A stretch of DNA of 64,000 nt, taken from CADEDH01 sp965263455 (lineage in GTDB: Bacteria > Actinomycetota > Acidimicrobiia > Acidimicrobiales > SZUA-35). The translations under genes were made by a program, and so were the position numbers. Shown here one piece after another: positions 51,381-59,979 of this stretch. The number at the start of each line of letters is the position of its first letter. Within the stretch, counting starts at the first letter, position 1. Under the pieces are notes generated by a model. The model did not search any database, was not told the origin of the DNA, and saw nothing but the letters and a program-made list of their open reading frames with translations. The stretch spans positions 992,001 to 1,056,000 of the forward strand of contig CBDHHN010000004.1 of assembly GCA_965263455.1 (NCBI GenBank). The letters are read 5' to 3'.

Positions 51381-53537
51381 ATGTCAATCGATATCTATAT
51401 GGCCATCGCAGCGCGACGATGGCCATGGTTGGTGGCCTCGGTCGCTGCTGGAGTGCTGGCTACACTGTTCCTGGCTGCACGCGAGGAACCTAGCTACCAG
51501 TCCACCGCCCGTGTACTGCTGGCGGATACTGCTGCGGAGAGAGCCCTGAATCCCTCTTCGCAGAATGCAGGCTTTCTGAGCCGACAGATGTCCAATGAGA
51601 TCTCACTAGCGCTAAGTGATGAGGTAGAGGCACGGGTGGAGTCGACCCTAGGCACCGTGCCATCGGTGCGGGTAACAGCGGACTCGACAGCGGACGTCCT
51701 GTCGTTTAGGGCGACTGCGGCCACAGCTGATGACGCGGCGACCTACGCCAATGCTTGGGCCAACGCATACATCGAGACGAAGCAGGACGAGGCGGTCGGC
51801 ACCATTGCTGCCGCAACCGAGAGCCTTGCAAGCCGACTTGAGGAACTGCGGGCCGACCGCCAGGACCTTCAAGCCCCCCTTGACGACCTGCTTGCGCAGA
51901 TTGCCGTGGTCGACGACCGCGAGGAGCAGCTTTCGCTGCAGCATTCCTATGACGCCCTTGAGGAGGGCCTCAGCTACGAGCTGTACCTCCTCAATGAGCA
52001 GGCGGAAGCGGCGGTCAACGGGTTGAGCAACCTCGAGCTTCAAGCCGAGGTAGCGTCTGTCGGCCAGGCGAGGGTGGTCCAGACCGCAGCACCGCCGGTA
52101 GCCAGTTCGAACGCACCACTAAGCCGCAACCTTGCGCTGGCCCTGATCATCGGCCTGATGGCCGGCTTCGCTGTCGCCCTGCTGATCGATGGCCGCGACA
52201 CCACCATCAAGGGCCCCGACGACATCCAGGCAGTCGCCGACCTCCCCGTTCTGGCCTCGATCCCGCTCCTCAAGCGCAAGGTCGACGTACAGCCCGAACT
52301 GGCCGGGATTCTCGACCCAAAGGGGATGCTGGCCGACGGCTACCACAAGGTGCGTTCGGGCCTGGAGTTCCTGTCGATCAACGACGAGGTGCGGACGGTG
52401 CTGATCACCTCGGCCAACCCGTCGGAGGGCAAGTCGACGACGGCGGCCAACCTCACCGCTGCGCTGGCCTCGGTCGGCCAACGCGCCGTGTTGGTCGACG
52501 TCGACTTCCGACGGCCCCGGGTCCACAGCATCTTTGGTGTCCCCCAGGAACCCGGGTTGTCTGACCTGGTGGTCTCCGAGGTCGCTGCCGAGTCGATCAC
52601 TCGCCACATCGGCGACCTCAACGCCACCATGTGGGCCATCCCCACCGGCCGCATCCCCCCCAACCCGGCTTCGTTCGTCGGCACGTCGGCCTTCCTCGAC
52701 ACCGTCGATTGGCTGGCCGAGCAAGCCGACGTCACCATTCTCGATGCCCCTCCCCTCCTCGCCGTGTCGGAGGCACACAGCCTGGCCAGGCACGTCGACG
52801 CCGTCGTCATCACGGCCATGGCCGGTCAGACCACGGGAGGCGAACTCGTGGCCGTCATTGAGCAACTCCAGCAGGTCGGCGCCAACCTGGCCGGCATCGT
52901 CCTCGTCGGCGTAGCCGAAGGCGACGCCTACGGGCGCCACAAGCAGTACTACACCAACACTCCCTCCGAGTCGTTGCCGGGTCAAGCCGGCCCACCCGCC
53001 CGACGCCGGGGAGCTTGGGCTCCGGCCGCCACCGTCGGCGGCTCCGCCGCTGCCGCCCACCGAGCCGACGCCGACGCCGACAAGGCCCGCCCCGCCCCGA
53101 CCGAGGTCTGGAGCGACGAGCCTGACGTCTTGGCCGACCCCGCCCCCGGGCACCTCGACCCTGCTCCAGCAGCCGGCCCGGACGACCGGCCTATTCCAGC
53201 CCAACCCGTCGGCACGGGAAACTACGAGCGCGGCCCCCTACCCGGGGGAGGCCAGGCACGCCCCCGCCAACCCCAGTCCAGCGGGCCGAGCCGACGGAAT
53301 CGCCACCACCCGACCGGCGAGCGGCCGGTGGTCCGCCCCGACGCGGCACGCGGACCAGTCGAAATCGATCTCACCGACCGGGACCGGCGCCCGCCGTCGG
53401 GACGGATCCCCGACGAGCACGATCTGGCCCTGGCCGAGGCCCTCGAGGACCTCCGGCGGACCACGGCTGGCCGCACCAATGGCCGGCACCACCCGCCGGC
53501 CGATCTCGACCAGCCGGTCTGGGCCGACGACGCCTGA
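51381..53537 (+). CDS. Wzz-domain bacterial tyrosine kinase (chain-length regulator/BY-kinase)
   Basis: About 718 aa from ATG 51381 (MSIDIYMAIAARRWPWLV, the usual Wzz start); ATG 51351 is an alternative and neither has a strong ribosome-binding site. A first transmembrane helix, an extracellular helical Wzz region with LEELRADRQDLQ coiled coil and a second helix (LALALIIGLMAGFAVALLI) come first. The kinase has Walker A SANPSEGKSTT (about 344), A' VLVDVDFRRPR and B VTILDAPPLL. A Tyr cluster (YGRHKQYY) follows, then 170 residues of Pro/Arg-rich low-complexity tail. It controls polymer length and export. G+C rises from island-like to host-like around 52.1-52.2 kb. Confidence 0.92.
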   Translation: MSIDIYMAIAARRWPWLVASVAAGVLATLFLAAREEPSYQSTARVLLADTAAERALNPSSQNAGFLSRQMSNEISLALSDEVEARVESTLGTVPSVRVTADSTADVLSFRATAATADDAATYANAWANAYIETKQDEAVGTIAAATESLASRLEELRADRQDLQAPLDDLLAQIAVVDDREEQLSLQHSYDALEEGLSYELYLLNEQAEAAVNGLSNLELQAEVASVGQARVVQTAAPPVASSNAPLSRNLALALIIGLMAGFAVALLIDGRDTTIKGPDDIQAVADLPVLASIPLLKRKVDVQPELAGILDPKGMLADGYHKVRSGLEFLSINDEVRTVLITSANPSEGKSTTAANLTAALASVGQRAVLVDVDFRRPRVHSIFGVPQEPGLSDLVVSEVAAESITRHIGDLNATMWAIPTGRIPPNPASFVGTSAFLDTVDWLAEQADVTILDAPPLLAVSEAHSLARHVDAVVITAMAGQTTGGELVAVIEQLQQVGANLAGIVLVGVAEGDAYGRHKQYYTNTPSESLPGQAGPPARRRGAWAPAATVGGSAAAAHRADADADKARPAPTEVWSDEPDVLADPAPGHLDPAPAAGPDDRPIPAQPVGTGNYERGPLPGGGQARPRQPQSSGPSRRNRHHPTGERPVVRPDAARGPVEIDLTDRDRRPPSGRIPDEHDLALAEALEDLRRTTAGRTNGRHHPPADLDQPVWADDA

Positions 53538-53701
53538 GTCGCTCCTCCTCACACCAGAGGCGACCGGGCCGCCGGAAGTCGGGGGCGGCGACGTAGTCGG
53601 GTCACACAGCTCAAACTGAACGGCGTCGAAGGGCTCGACCGGCCGAGGGGAACCGCCGACCGCCCGACCCGTCATCGACGTCGGCCGAAGGAGGGACGGC
53701 C

Positions 53702-54403
53702 ATGACCACGCGCTCTTCGTCGCGTCGCGACTTCATCATCGCATCAACGGCAACAATGCTCACCCTGGGCGCCTGCGGTGCCGGCGCCAGGGCGGCGCTC
53801 AAGGCGACGGCCCCATGGGCCGGACAGTTCCTGCTCGGGGTCGGCGTCAACGTCGCCGGCGAGTCGATCATCCGGCTCTTCGATCAGGCCAACGACGAGG
53901 AACTGGCCCTGCTCGAACCGGCTTCGGCCCAACTCGACCGGGGCCGGTTCACGGTGCCGGTGAGCGAGCGCTACCACACCGGGGACGGCATCTCCGATGT
54001 CTACCGCGATGACACCCGTCTCGCCTTCTGCCGCATCGACCCCGGGAACGACCACGAGACCTGCCTGGCCCTGTGCGACATCGACCAGGGCGCGTGGGTC
54101 GCCGTCGAGGGCCCGGCCCTGGCCGCCCTCCACTCGACCAACAACGTGCTCCGAGACGAGGGGTTCACCAACGCTGAGATCGACCGCCTCACGACCCCGG
54201 TCGAGCTCGAGGAAGAGGTCGTCGGGGAGGAGTTCCGCTTCGAGAGCGACATCGCCGTGCGCCGCTATCGCACCGCCGAAGGGTCGATCACCATCACCTG
54301 GACCACGACGACGGGCGACCTGGGCGACGCCCGAGTCGAGATCCCGGCCATCGGCGGCGGGGTCGACGTGAGCGGCATCCGCCCCCGAGGCGAGCACCTC
54401 TGA
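53702..54403 (+). CDS. Predicted Tat-exported lipoprotein, unknown function
   Basis: 233 aa. SSRRDFIIAS is a twin-arginine motif, followed by a hydrophobic stretch and the lipobox TLGAC, so it is probably a folded lipoprotein exported by Tat. The mature part is acidic and beta-rich with two nearby Cys (HETCLALCDID). AAGGAGG lies 7 bases before ATG 53702. No domain recognised. It follows the tyrosine-kinase gene by about 165 bases on the same strand. Confidence 0.75.
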   Translation: MTTRSSSRRDFIIASTATMLTLGACGAGARAALKATAPWAGQFLLGVGVNVAGESIIRLFDQANDEELALLEPASAQLDRGRFTVPVSERYHTGDGISDVYRDDTRLAFCRIDPGNDHETCLALCDIDQGAWVAVEGPALAALHSTNNVLRDEGFTNAEIDRLTTPVELEEEVVGEEFRFESDIAVRRYRTAEGSITITWTTTTGDLGDARVEIPAIGGGVDVSGIRPRGEHL

Positions 54404-54486
54404 GCCAGCCCTCGGGCATGAACCGCTGATTCGCTCGTACCCGTTCATACGCGCCCGTTTGCGGTTATCGTTCCCTGATATGGTTG

Positions 54487-54507
54487 TCGAAGCCTGAAAG
54501 GCTTCGA
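54487..54507 (+). promoter_or_regulatory. Perfect 9-bp hairpin in the leader of the next lipoprotein gene
   Basis: TCGAAGCCT pairs with AGGCTTCGA around a GAA loop, 25 bases upstream of the GTG start and just before the AAAGGGGG ribosome-binding site. It could be a terminator of the preceding gene or a leader element; without a T-run I favour a leader or attenuator-like hairpin. Confidence 0.45.
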
Positions 54508-54532
54508 GGCGAAGGCGTTGAAAGGGGGACCA

Positions 54533-55159
54533 GTGCCGAGGCGACGAACGACCAGACGATGGCGAACAACATCGAGCCTGTTTGTCGCGATCGCCGTCAC
54601 TCTTGGCGCCTGCACAACCAGGGAAGAAGAGGCAACGCCCAACCCCACCAGCACTCCCCTATCTACGCCAACCACCACAACACCAAGCGTCCCGCCCACC
54701 ACCGGCACAACCCTCAGCCAAGAAGAACAAGACCGCCGAGAGATCCTCGAGGTCCACACCCGCTTCTTCGTCGACTTCTTCAAGCGCGACGAGCGAGACG
54801 GTGGCTACGAGGAACGACGAGCGCTTCTCCGACAGCTTGCCGTCGAACCACAGCTAGGCCAAGGTCTCGCTGCGATAGCTGCCAGTGAAAGGGATTCGGA
54901 CTACGTCACCAGTTCCGGCTATCTGATAAACGTCGTCGAGATTCGGCTCGAGGGGATCTCAGCGACGGTTACGGACTGCTCCCAAGACGGCAGCACCAGG
55001 TTCGCAGAAGATGGGACGATCATCACCCCAAAGGACGACTTCTTCGCTTGGCGACAGGCCGAGTACCGCTTGACAGAGGACGGCTGGAAGGTCGAACGGT
55101 TCTACCGGACAGAGGAGGGCGAGTGCGATCCAAGTTCTTTGCAGCCTGTTTCGTTCTGA
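54533..55159 (+). CDS. Predicted lipoprotein with NTF2-like-style mature domain
   Basis: About 208 aa from GTG 54533, which has AAAGGGGG 6 bases upstream. A basic N-region, a hydrophobic core and the lipobox TLGAC form a lipoprotein signal. A Thr/Pro linker follows, then a compact domain (ILEVHTRFFVDFF ... FFAWRQAEYRLTEDGWKVERF) whose helix-then-strand order recalls NTF2-like SnoaL folds. Similar small lipoproteins accompany actinobacterial envelope genes. Its end overlaps the next gene by 37 bases. Confidence 0.7.
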   Translation: MPRRRTTRRWRTTSSLFVAIAVTLGACTTREEEATPNPTSTPLSTPTTTTPSVPPTTGTTLSQEEQDRREILEVHTRFFVDFFKRDERDGGYEERRALLRQLAVEPQLGQGLAAIAASERDSDYVTSSGYLINVVEIRLEGISATVTDCSQDGSTRFAEDGTIITPKDDFFAWRQAEYRLTEDGWKVERFYRTEEGECDPSSLQPVSF

Positions 55160-56004
55160 TCTATACGACCCTGACCGCGGTCTCGCCCGTTGGCGCTGGC
55201 GACGACGATGCCGTCTACGAAGTCAATCCATCGGCGACCACGGCCAACAACACGCTCAGGGCCGAGATCACCGCCACAAGGGAGATCGCACCGGTCTCCG
55301 GGTTGGGTGTGGCGGACTGGGTCTTGGACTGCACCTGGTTCCAGCTCCCAGCAACAGAACTCCCCGCCTACCTGACCGGCACCGGCGGCGCCGGCAACAT
55401 ACCAGCCGACACCATCGACGACCCCGAACAACCCTGGTCCATCGTCGAATGCACCGGCATCGGCACCCTCAACTTCTGGCCCACCGGCGACCCACTCCCC
55501 GACAACATCCGCGACTGGCTCGTCGCCCGAGCCCGAGCAGCCGTCGCCTTCCCCATCCAGATCGGCCAAGCCGCCCCCTTCGGCGACAACAACGCCCCCC
55601 TCATCACCCAACTCCCAACCTGGCTCTGGATCGACGAAACCGTCTGGACCCCCATCTCCGCCACCCCCACACCCGTCTTCGGCCACACCGCCACCGCAAC
55701 CGCCACCCCCACCAACGTCACCTTCGCCGCCAACACCGGCGAAACCATCGACTGCGGACCAAACCTCGGCCCCCCATTCAACTTCTCCCTCCCCGACAAC
55801 GCCCAAACATCGCCCTGCACCCTCACCTACCGGCACTCCTCCGCCATCAACGACTGGACCCTCACCACCACCATCACCTGGGCCATCACCTGGACCTGCA
55901 CCCCCACCTGCGGCACCGGCACCCTCGCCAACCAGACCATCACCACCACCCGACCAGTCCGCGTCGCCGAATACCAAGCCCTCAACATCGCCCCCAACAA
56001 CTAA
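55123..56004 (+). CDS. Secreted Thr/Pro/Asn-rich protein
   Basis: About 293 aa from GTG 55123 (GAGGGCGA upstream). A signal peptide (FFAACFVLIYTTLTAVSPVGA) leads to a secreted chain with paired cysteines and the block LPTWLWIDETVW, then Thr-rich beta repeats (TATATPTNVTF, TLTTTITWAITWTC) ending in RVAEYQALN. This arrangement is known from actinobacterial secreted proteins found near surface-structure genes, but no function is established. The coding strand is strikingly poor in G (A/C-rich), unlike all neighbours. Overlaps the lipoprotein gene by 37 bases. Confidence 0.72.
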   Translation: MRSKFFAACFVLIYTTLTAVSPVGAGDDDAVYEVNPSATTANNTLRAEITATREIAPVSGLGVADWVLDCTWFQLPATELPAYLTGTGGAGNIPADTIDDPEQPWSIVECTGIGTLNFWPTGDPLPDNIRDWLVARARAAVAFPIQIGQAAPFGDNNAPLITQLPTWLWIDETVWTPISATPTPVFGHTATATATPTNVTFAANTGETIDCGPNLGPPFNFSLPDNAQTSPCTLTYRHSSAINDWTLTTTITWAITWTCTPTCGTGTLANQTITTTRPVRVAEYQALNIAPNN

Positions 56005-56137
56005 ACCACGATCCAGCCGGGCGACGGTCGCTGCCAACACGTGGCGGGCAGGTTGCAAACGGCGACTAGCGTCCGCCCCAGTGCATCGACCACCAACGGT
56101 CGATACCAAGGGGACTGCCGGGCTGGGGGGCAAGGCA

Positions 56138-59100
56138 ATGAGCACAACGGTCGAGCGGCTGGACGACCTTCGCAGGAACCATAGGTACGTCGAAGCCGAA
56201 ACCGAAGCCCAGAAGCTCCTGGAGACGCCCGAGCGTGCTGTCGGCCTCGCCACGCTCGGTCGACTCCATTTCTGGATCGGCTCCTACGAGCTCGCCGCCT
56301 CGTGGCTGGAGGAGGCGGCAATGCAAGCCGATCCGCCCGATCCCGAAGAGCCCGGATGGCTTGCCTGCCTCGTTCAGCGCGCCCGCCACCTCGGACAGTC
56401 GCATCGGCCAGAGCCGGCAGCGCTGAAGCACCTGAAGGGACCCGAGCATTCTCTCTGGCTAGATCGGACCAACGTTGCGCACCGAGGCCAGTCTCCAGCA
56501 ACCGCTCCGGCCTTCGACGAGCTCGAAACCCCGGAACTCCTGCTCGCCGGGCTCCATCAGCACCGGGTCCGGTGCGAGCGCCGCCCGCTTCAGGACGGAA
56601 CGGCCGAAGAGGCCCTTGCCTACCTCGATGCGACCAAGTCCGCGTCGTCTTCTTGGCCGTCGCGGCCCGAGCGGCTACTCCGACTTGAGAGCTGCGCGGA
56701 GCGACTGGTGCATGAGGAGGCCATGATCCGAATGGCCCTGGGCCAGTTCCCGGAAGCGGACGCACTCCTGTCGGATGCGCTTGGCATGAGACCAGAAGCG
56801 CACATCTCCCTCCTCATGTCATGGGTCCAGTGCGCACGCGCCTTGGCGGTATCCAGAGAGGACCGTCTCCACCGCATCGAGAGAGCTCATAGCGAGCTCG
56901 AACGCTTGAACGAGTTCGGGAACCGGCAAGACCCTTCCGTTCAAGGACCTGCTCGCGTCTTCTACGCCCGCCACGTCCTCCATCTGGCGCGCCAAAAGTC
57001 ATTGGTGGTCGGCAGCGACGACCCGGAGGGTGCCTATCGAATCTGCGCCGACGCCGACAGGCAGTTCGGTGAGCTTCCACACACCCGGCTGAGCTATGCA
57101 CGACTTCGCTACTTGACCAGATTCGCCACTGACCTCAACGTCGTCCAACACGAGATCGATGAGGTGGTGACGAACCTCGATGCCCCGGGAATCACCCCCG
57201 ACCTGTTTGCGCTGGCGCCGCCGGACGTGGGGAATCTGATCGAGAGAATCGACCGGCTCTCCGGCAAGCCGCCACCCTTTTCCGACGACGAGGCTCGAAA
57301 CACTGAACGAGCACTTCTCGCCGCAGCCGACACGCTACGGGCGCTAGGCAGGGACCAGATAGCCCGCGCCTGGTATGACGCACTCGTCAAGTGGTTCCCC
57401 GACTCGGGCCTGACCCGCGGACGCCAGATCTCCCTGCTCTCCTCACTCGGCGACCACCAAGCCGTCGAAGACAGCCTCACCACGGCTGACAAGGCGACCA
57501 ACGCCGACAGGTCCGAGTACCTGGATCAAGAGAAGGCCCGGTACTACCTCGCGGTAGGCCGTTACGACGACGCCAGGGCCGAATTCTGCGCGCTCGCCAC
57601 CAGCGACTGGCGCTGGACCGCGATCGAGGGCTGGACGGGACTCATCGATACCGCCAGGCGCCGACGGGACGTGGAACTGGCTCGGCGACACGCATCGGAG
57701 GCGCTGGAGGCGCTCAATGGATGCGGCGAGGAGGTCTTGGCCGAGATCGACATCGCCTTGGGTTGGGTGGAGACGCAACTAGGCAATCCTCGCCATGGGC
57801 TCCGGCTTCTACTCAAGGCGCTTCGGGCGATACCTGCCGATGTCGGCGCCTGGTCGGGCGTGCTCCGGGGGCTTCGCCTTCTCGGCGCCCACGACGAGGC
57901 GCTCGAGGTCTGTCAGCAACTTCTCGGCGAGGCCTCGGGCCGCCGCGAACTCGGCTGGTGGGATACCGGTGGAAACGGCCGGCCGATTCAGGATCTGACC
58001 CTTCGGCATGGCGGACGGATCAGGAGCGAGTACGGGTGGGCGCTGCTCGACCTGGGACGCAGAGACGAGGCCAGGAAGGCATTCGACCTTGCCCTCAACC
58101 GCTCGCCCAACCTCGCCGCTGCGTATCGGGGCCTGGTCGTTGCCGGCGCCGGCGATAGAAGGTCCTTGCTCGACGCCGAGAAAGATGCCTTTGCCCGGCT
58201 CAACCGGTCGATCCGCAACCGGGACGGCCTGACAAGAGACATCCACCTCGAGGTCGGGCGCGAGATGCTGAACTTGGGCGAGCGCACCGAAGCCCGACGA
58301 CGATTCGACGAGGTCCGAGCCAGGCTCCCGCGGGATACAACGTCGTTCGGCCTGGCCCGACGGTTCCTCTATGCGATCGCCGATGCCTACCTCGACCAGA
58401 AGATGGTCCCGGAGGCTGCTGCTTGCCTCCGCGAGGTGCGCCACCGGAGCGCTGGCGCCGCGGATCCCACCTGGGCCGACCTCGACGAGCGGGAGGTGAT
58501 TGCCAATGCCAAGCTCCTCATGGCCGGAAACCGCCCCAGAGAAGCTCGGGCACAGCTCCGCGAGCGACGGAAGCTGACACCGACTGCAGTCAGCGAGGCC
58601 TTCCGCATTGCGCAAGTCATCGCCGACTTCGAATGCCGAGAGTTCAATCGAGCCTTGGAATCCTGCAGGGAGATCGGGCTCGACGAGCCAGTGACGGCCA
58701 ACGAGCGACTCGGCCCGATCCAGGACATCCCGCACAGTCAGATACGCACGCTGCTCGAGTCGTGGATCTGGCTTGCACAGTCGGAGCTGCCGGAGAATCG
58801 GGGTAAGGAGAAAGAGCTCATCACCAATGCCGCCGCGTGTCTCGACAAGACGGACGAGACGTCCGTGGAAGAGATCCACCTTCGGGCGATCGTCGAAGCC
58901 CGACGCGCCGCGCTCGGCGAGGGCTCCTACCCCGCGGCCCGCCAGTACATGATGCAGGCGATCGAAAGGCGACCGTACGACCCGGCGCTCCGCCGGGATC
59001 TTGGTGCCATCGAACTGGCGGTCGGTGACATCGACAAGGCAATCGAAGCGCTGCATGAAGCCAAGCATTCGGCTACCCACGATGCACGAGTGTCACTACT

Positions 59101-59953
59101 TCTGGGTGCCGCCCAATTCGAGGTAGGCCAGGTAGGCCCGGCCATTCAGAACTTCAAGGCGGCTGCCGCCGTCGATCAGCACGACTACGTTCATCATCGA
59201 GCGTTGGTAGTGGCACTTCTTGAGGTCGGACAGGTGGACGACGCCTTGACCGCGGTCAGACAAGGCTTGGCGACCGTTACCACGCCGAGGCGAGTGCGCC
59301 TCGAACTGCTCCATGCACGTGTCCGAGCAGAACGCGCCGAGACTCTTCACGAACGCCAGCGCGCGAACGAACTAGCCCAAGCTGAGCGGAGCCTCAAGGC
59401 GGCGGCCGCAGGAAGGCGCAGTCCAGCGTCGGAGAAGGCGGAACTCCTGGCCCGTCGAGCCTTCCTCGCAGCGCGACAAGGGGAAGTTCGGCGGGCCAAC
59501 ACCCTGGTAGCGAGCGCACTCAAGGTCGACCCTTCGTGTGATGAGGCGAGACACCTTCGAACTCAGTTGGATCTGGGCCCAAAGGGTCTACCACGATGGC
59601 TGGCTCCATCGGTACCCGTTGTCGCCCTCGGCTGGCTGGTGGCGTTCCTGCTCACGCTTGGAGCGGTCGGCTGGAGCGTGCTCCGGCCTGGCTCCGAGGT
59701 TCGAGCCGAGACCCAGCTGATCTTCCTTGGGATGGTGGCCCTTGCACCACTCGTTCTGCTTCTCGCCCCCCGAATCAGTTCGCTGAGCCTGTTCGATGTA
59801 ACCGTCGAACTTGAGGGGTTCACGCCCGTCGAAGAGAAGGTCCACGTGGACCTGGACCTCTCGGCATCGCAACTCATCCGAGTGAGTGGTTTCTCCAACC
59901 ACCGTCCGAGCGTTTCCTATGACGACGCCGAACCCCGGGTTCTCGGTTACTGA
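56138..59953 (+). CDS. Giant TPR-repeat protein with C-terminal membrane anchor
   Basis: About 1271 aa from ATG 56138, with GGGGGGCAAGG upstream. Nearly the whole chain is helical TPR/SEL-like repeats (for example YVEAETEAQKLLE, ALLDLGRRDEARKAFDLAL, AIELAVGDIDKAIEAL, AAQFEVGQVGPAIQNF). Two transmembrane helices lie near the end (about 1156-1180 and 1194-1212), followed by a short beta domain of some 50 residues. It is therefore a cytoplasmic scaffold tethered to the membrane, or the reverse. It lies between the secreted-protein genes and the sugar-phosphate transferase. Partner unknown. Confidence 0.8.
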   Translation: MSTTVERLDDLRRNHRYVEAETEAQKLLETPERAVGLATLGRLHFWIGSYELAASWLEEAAMQADPPDPEEPGWLACLVQRARHLGQSHRPEPAALKHLKGPEHSLWLDRTNVAHRGQSPATAPAFDELETPELLLAGLHQHRVRCERRPLQDGTAEEALAYLDATKSASSSWPSRPERLLRLESCAERLVHEEAMIRMALGQFPEADALLSDALGMRPEAHISLLMSWVQCARALAVSREDRLHRIERAHSELERLNEFGNRQDPSVQGPARVFYARHVLHLARQKSLVVGSDDPEGAYRICADADRQFGELPHTRLSYARLRYLTRFATDLNVVQHEIDEVVTNLDAPGITPDLFALAPPDVGNLIERIDRLSGKPPPFSDDEARNTERALLAAADTLRALGRDQIARAWYDALVKWFPDSGLTRGRQISLLSSLGDHQAVEDSLTTADKATNADRSEYLDQEKARYYLAVGRYDDARAEFCALATSDWRWTAIEGWTGLIDTARRRRDVELARRHASEALEALNGCGEEVLAEIDIALGWVETQLGNPRHGLRLLLKALRAIPADVGAWSGVLRGLRLLGAHDEALEVCQQLLGEASGRRELGWWDTGGNGRPIQDLTLRHGGRIRSEYGWALLDLGRRDEARKAFDLALNRSPNLAAAYRGLVVAGAGDRRSLLDAEKDAFARLNRSIRNRDGLTRDIHLEVGREMLNLGERTEARRRFDEVRARLPRDTTSFGLARRFLYAIADAYLDQKMVPEAAACLREVRHRSAGAADPTWADLDEREVIANAKLLMAGNRPREARAQLRERRKLTPTAVSEAFRIAQVIADFECREFNRALESCREIGLDEPVTANERLGPIQDIPHSQIRTLLESWIWLAQSELPENRGKEKELITNAAACLDKTDETSVEEIHLRAIVEARRAALGEGSYPAARQYMMQAIERRPYDPALRRDLGAIELAVGDIDKAIEALHEAKHSATHDARVSLLLGAAQFEVGQVGPAIQNFKAAAAVDQHDYVHHRALVVALLEVGQVDDALTAVRQGLATVTTPRRVRLELLHARVRAERAETLHERQRANELAQAERSLKAAAAGRRSPASEKAELLARRAFLAARQGEVRRANTLVASALKVDPSCDEARHLRTQLDLGPKGLPRWLAPSVPVVALGWLVAFLLTLGAVGWSVLRPGSEVRAETQLIFLGMVALAPLVLLLAPRISSLSLFDVTVELEGFTPVEEKVHVDLDLSASQLIRVSGFSNHRPSVSYDDAEPRVLGY

Positions 59954-59979
59954 CCCCAAACAACCAACCCCCAACAACC

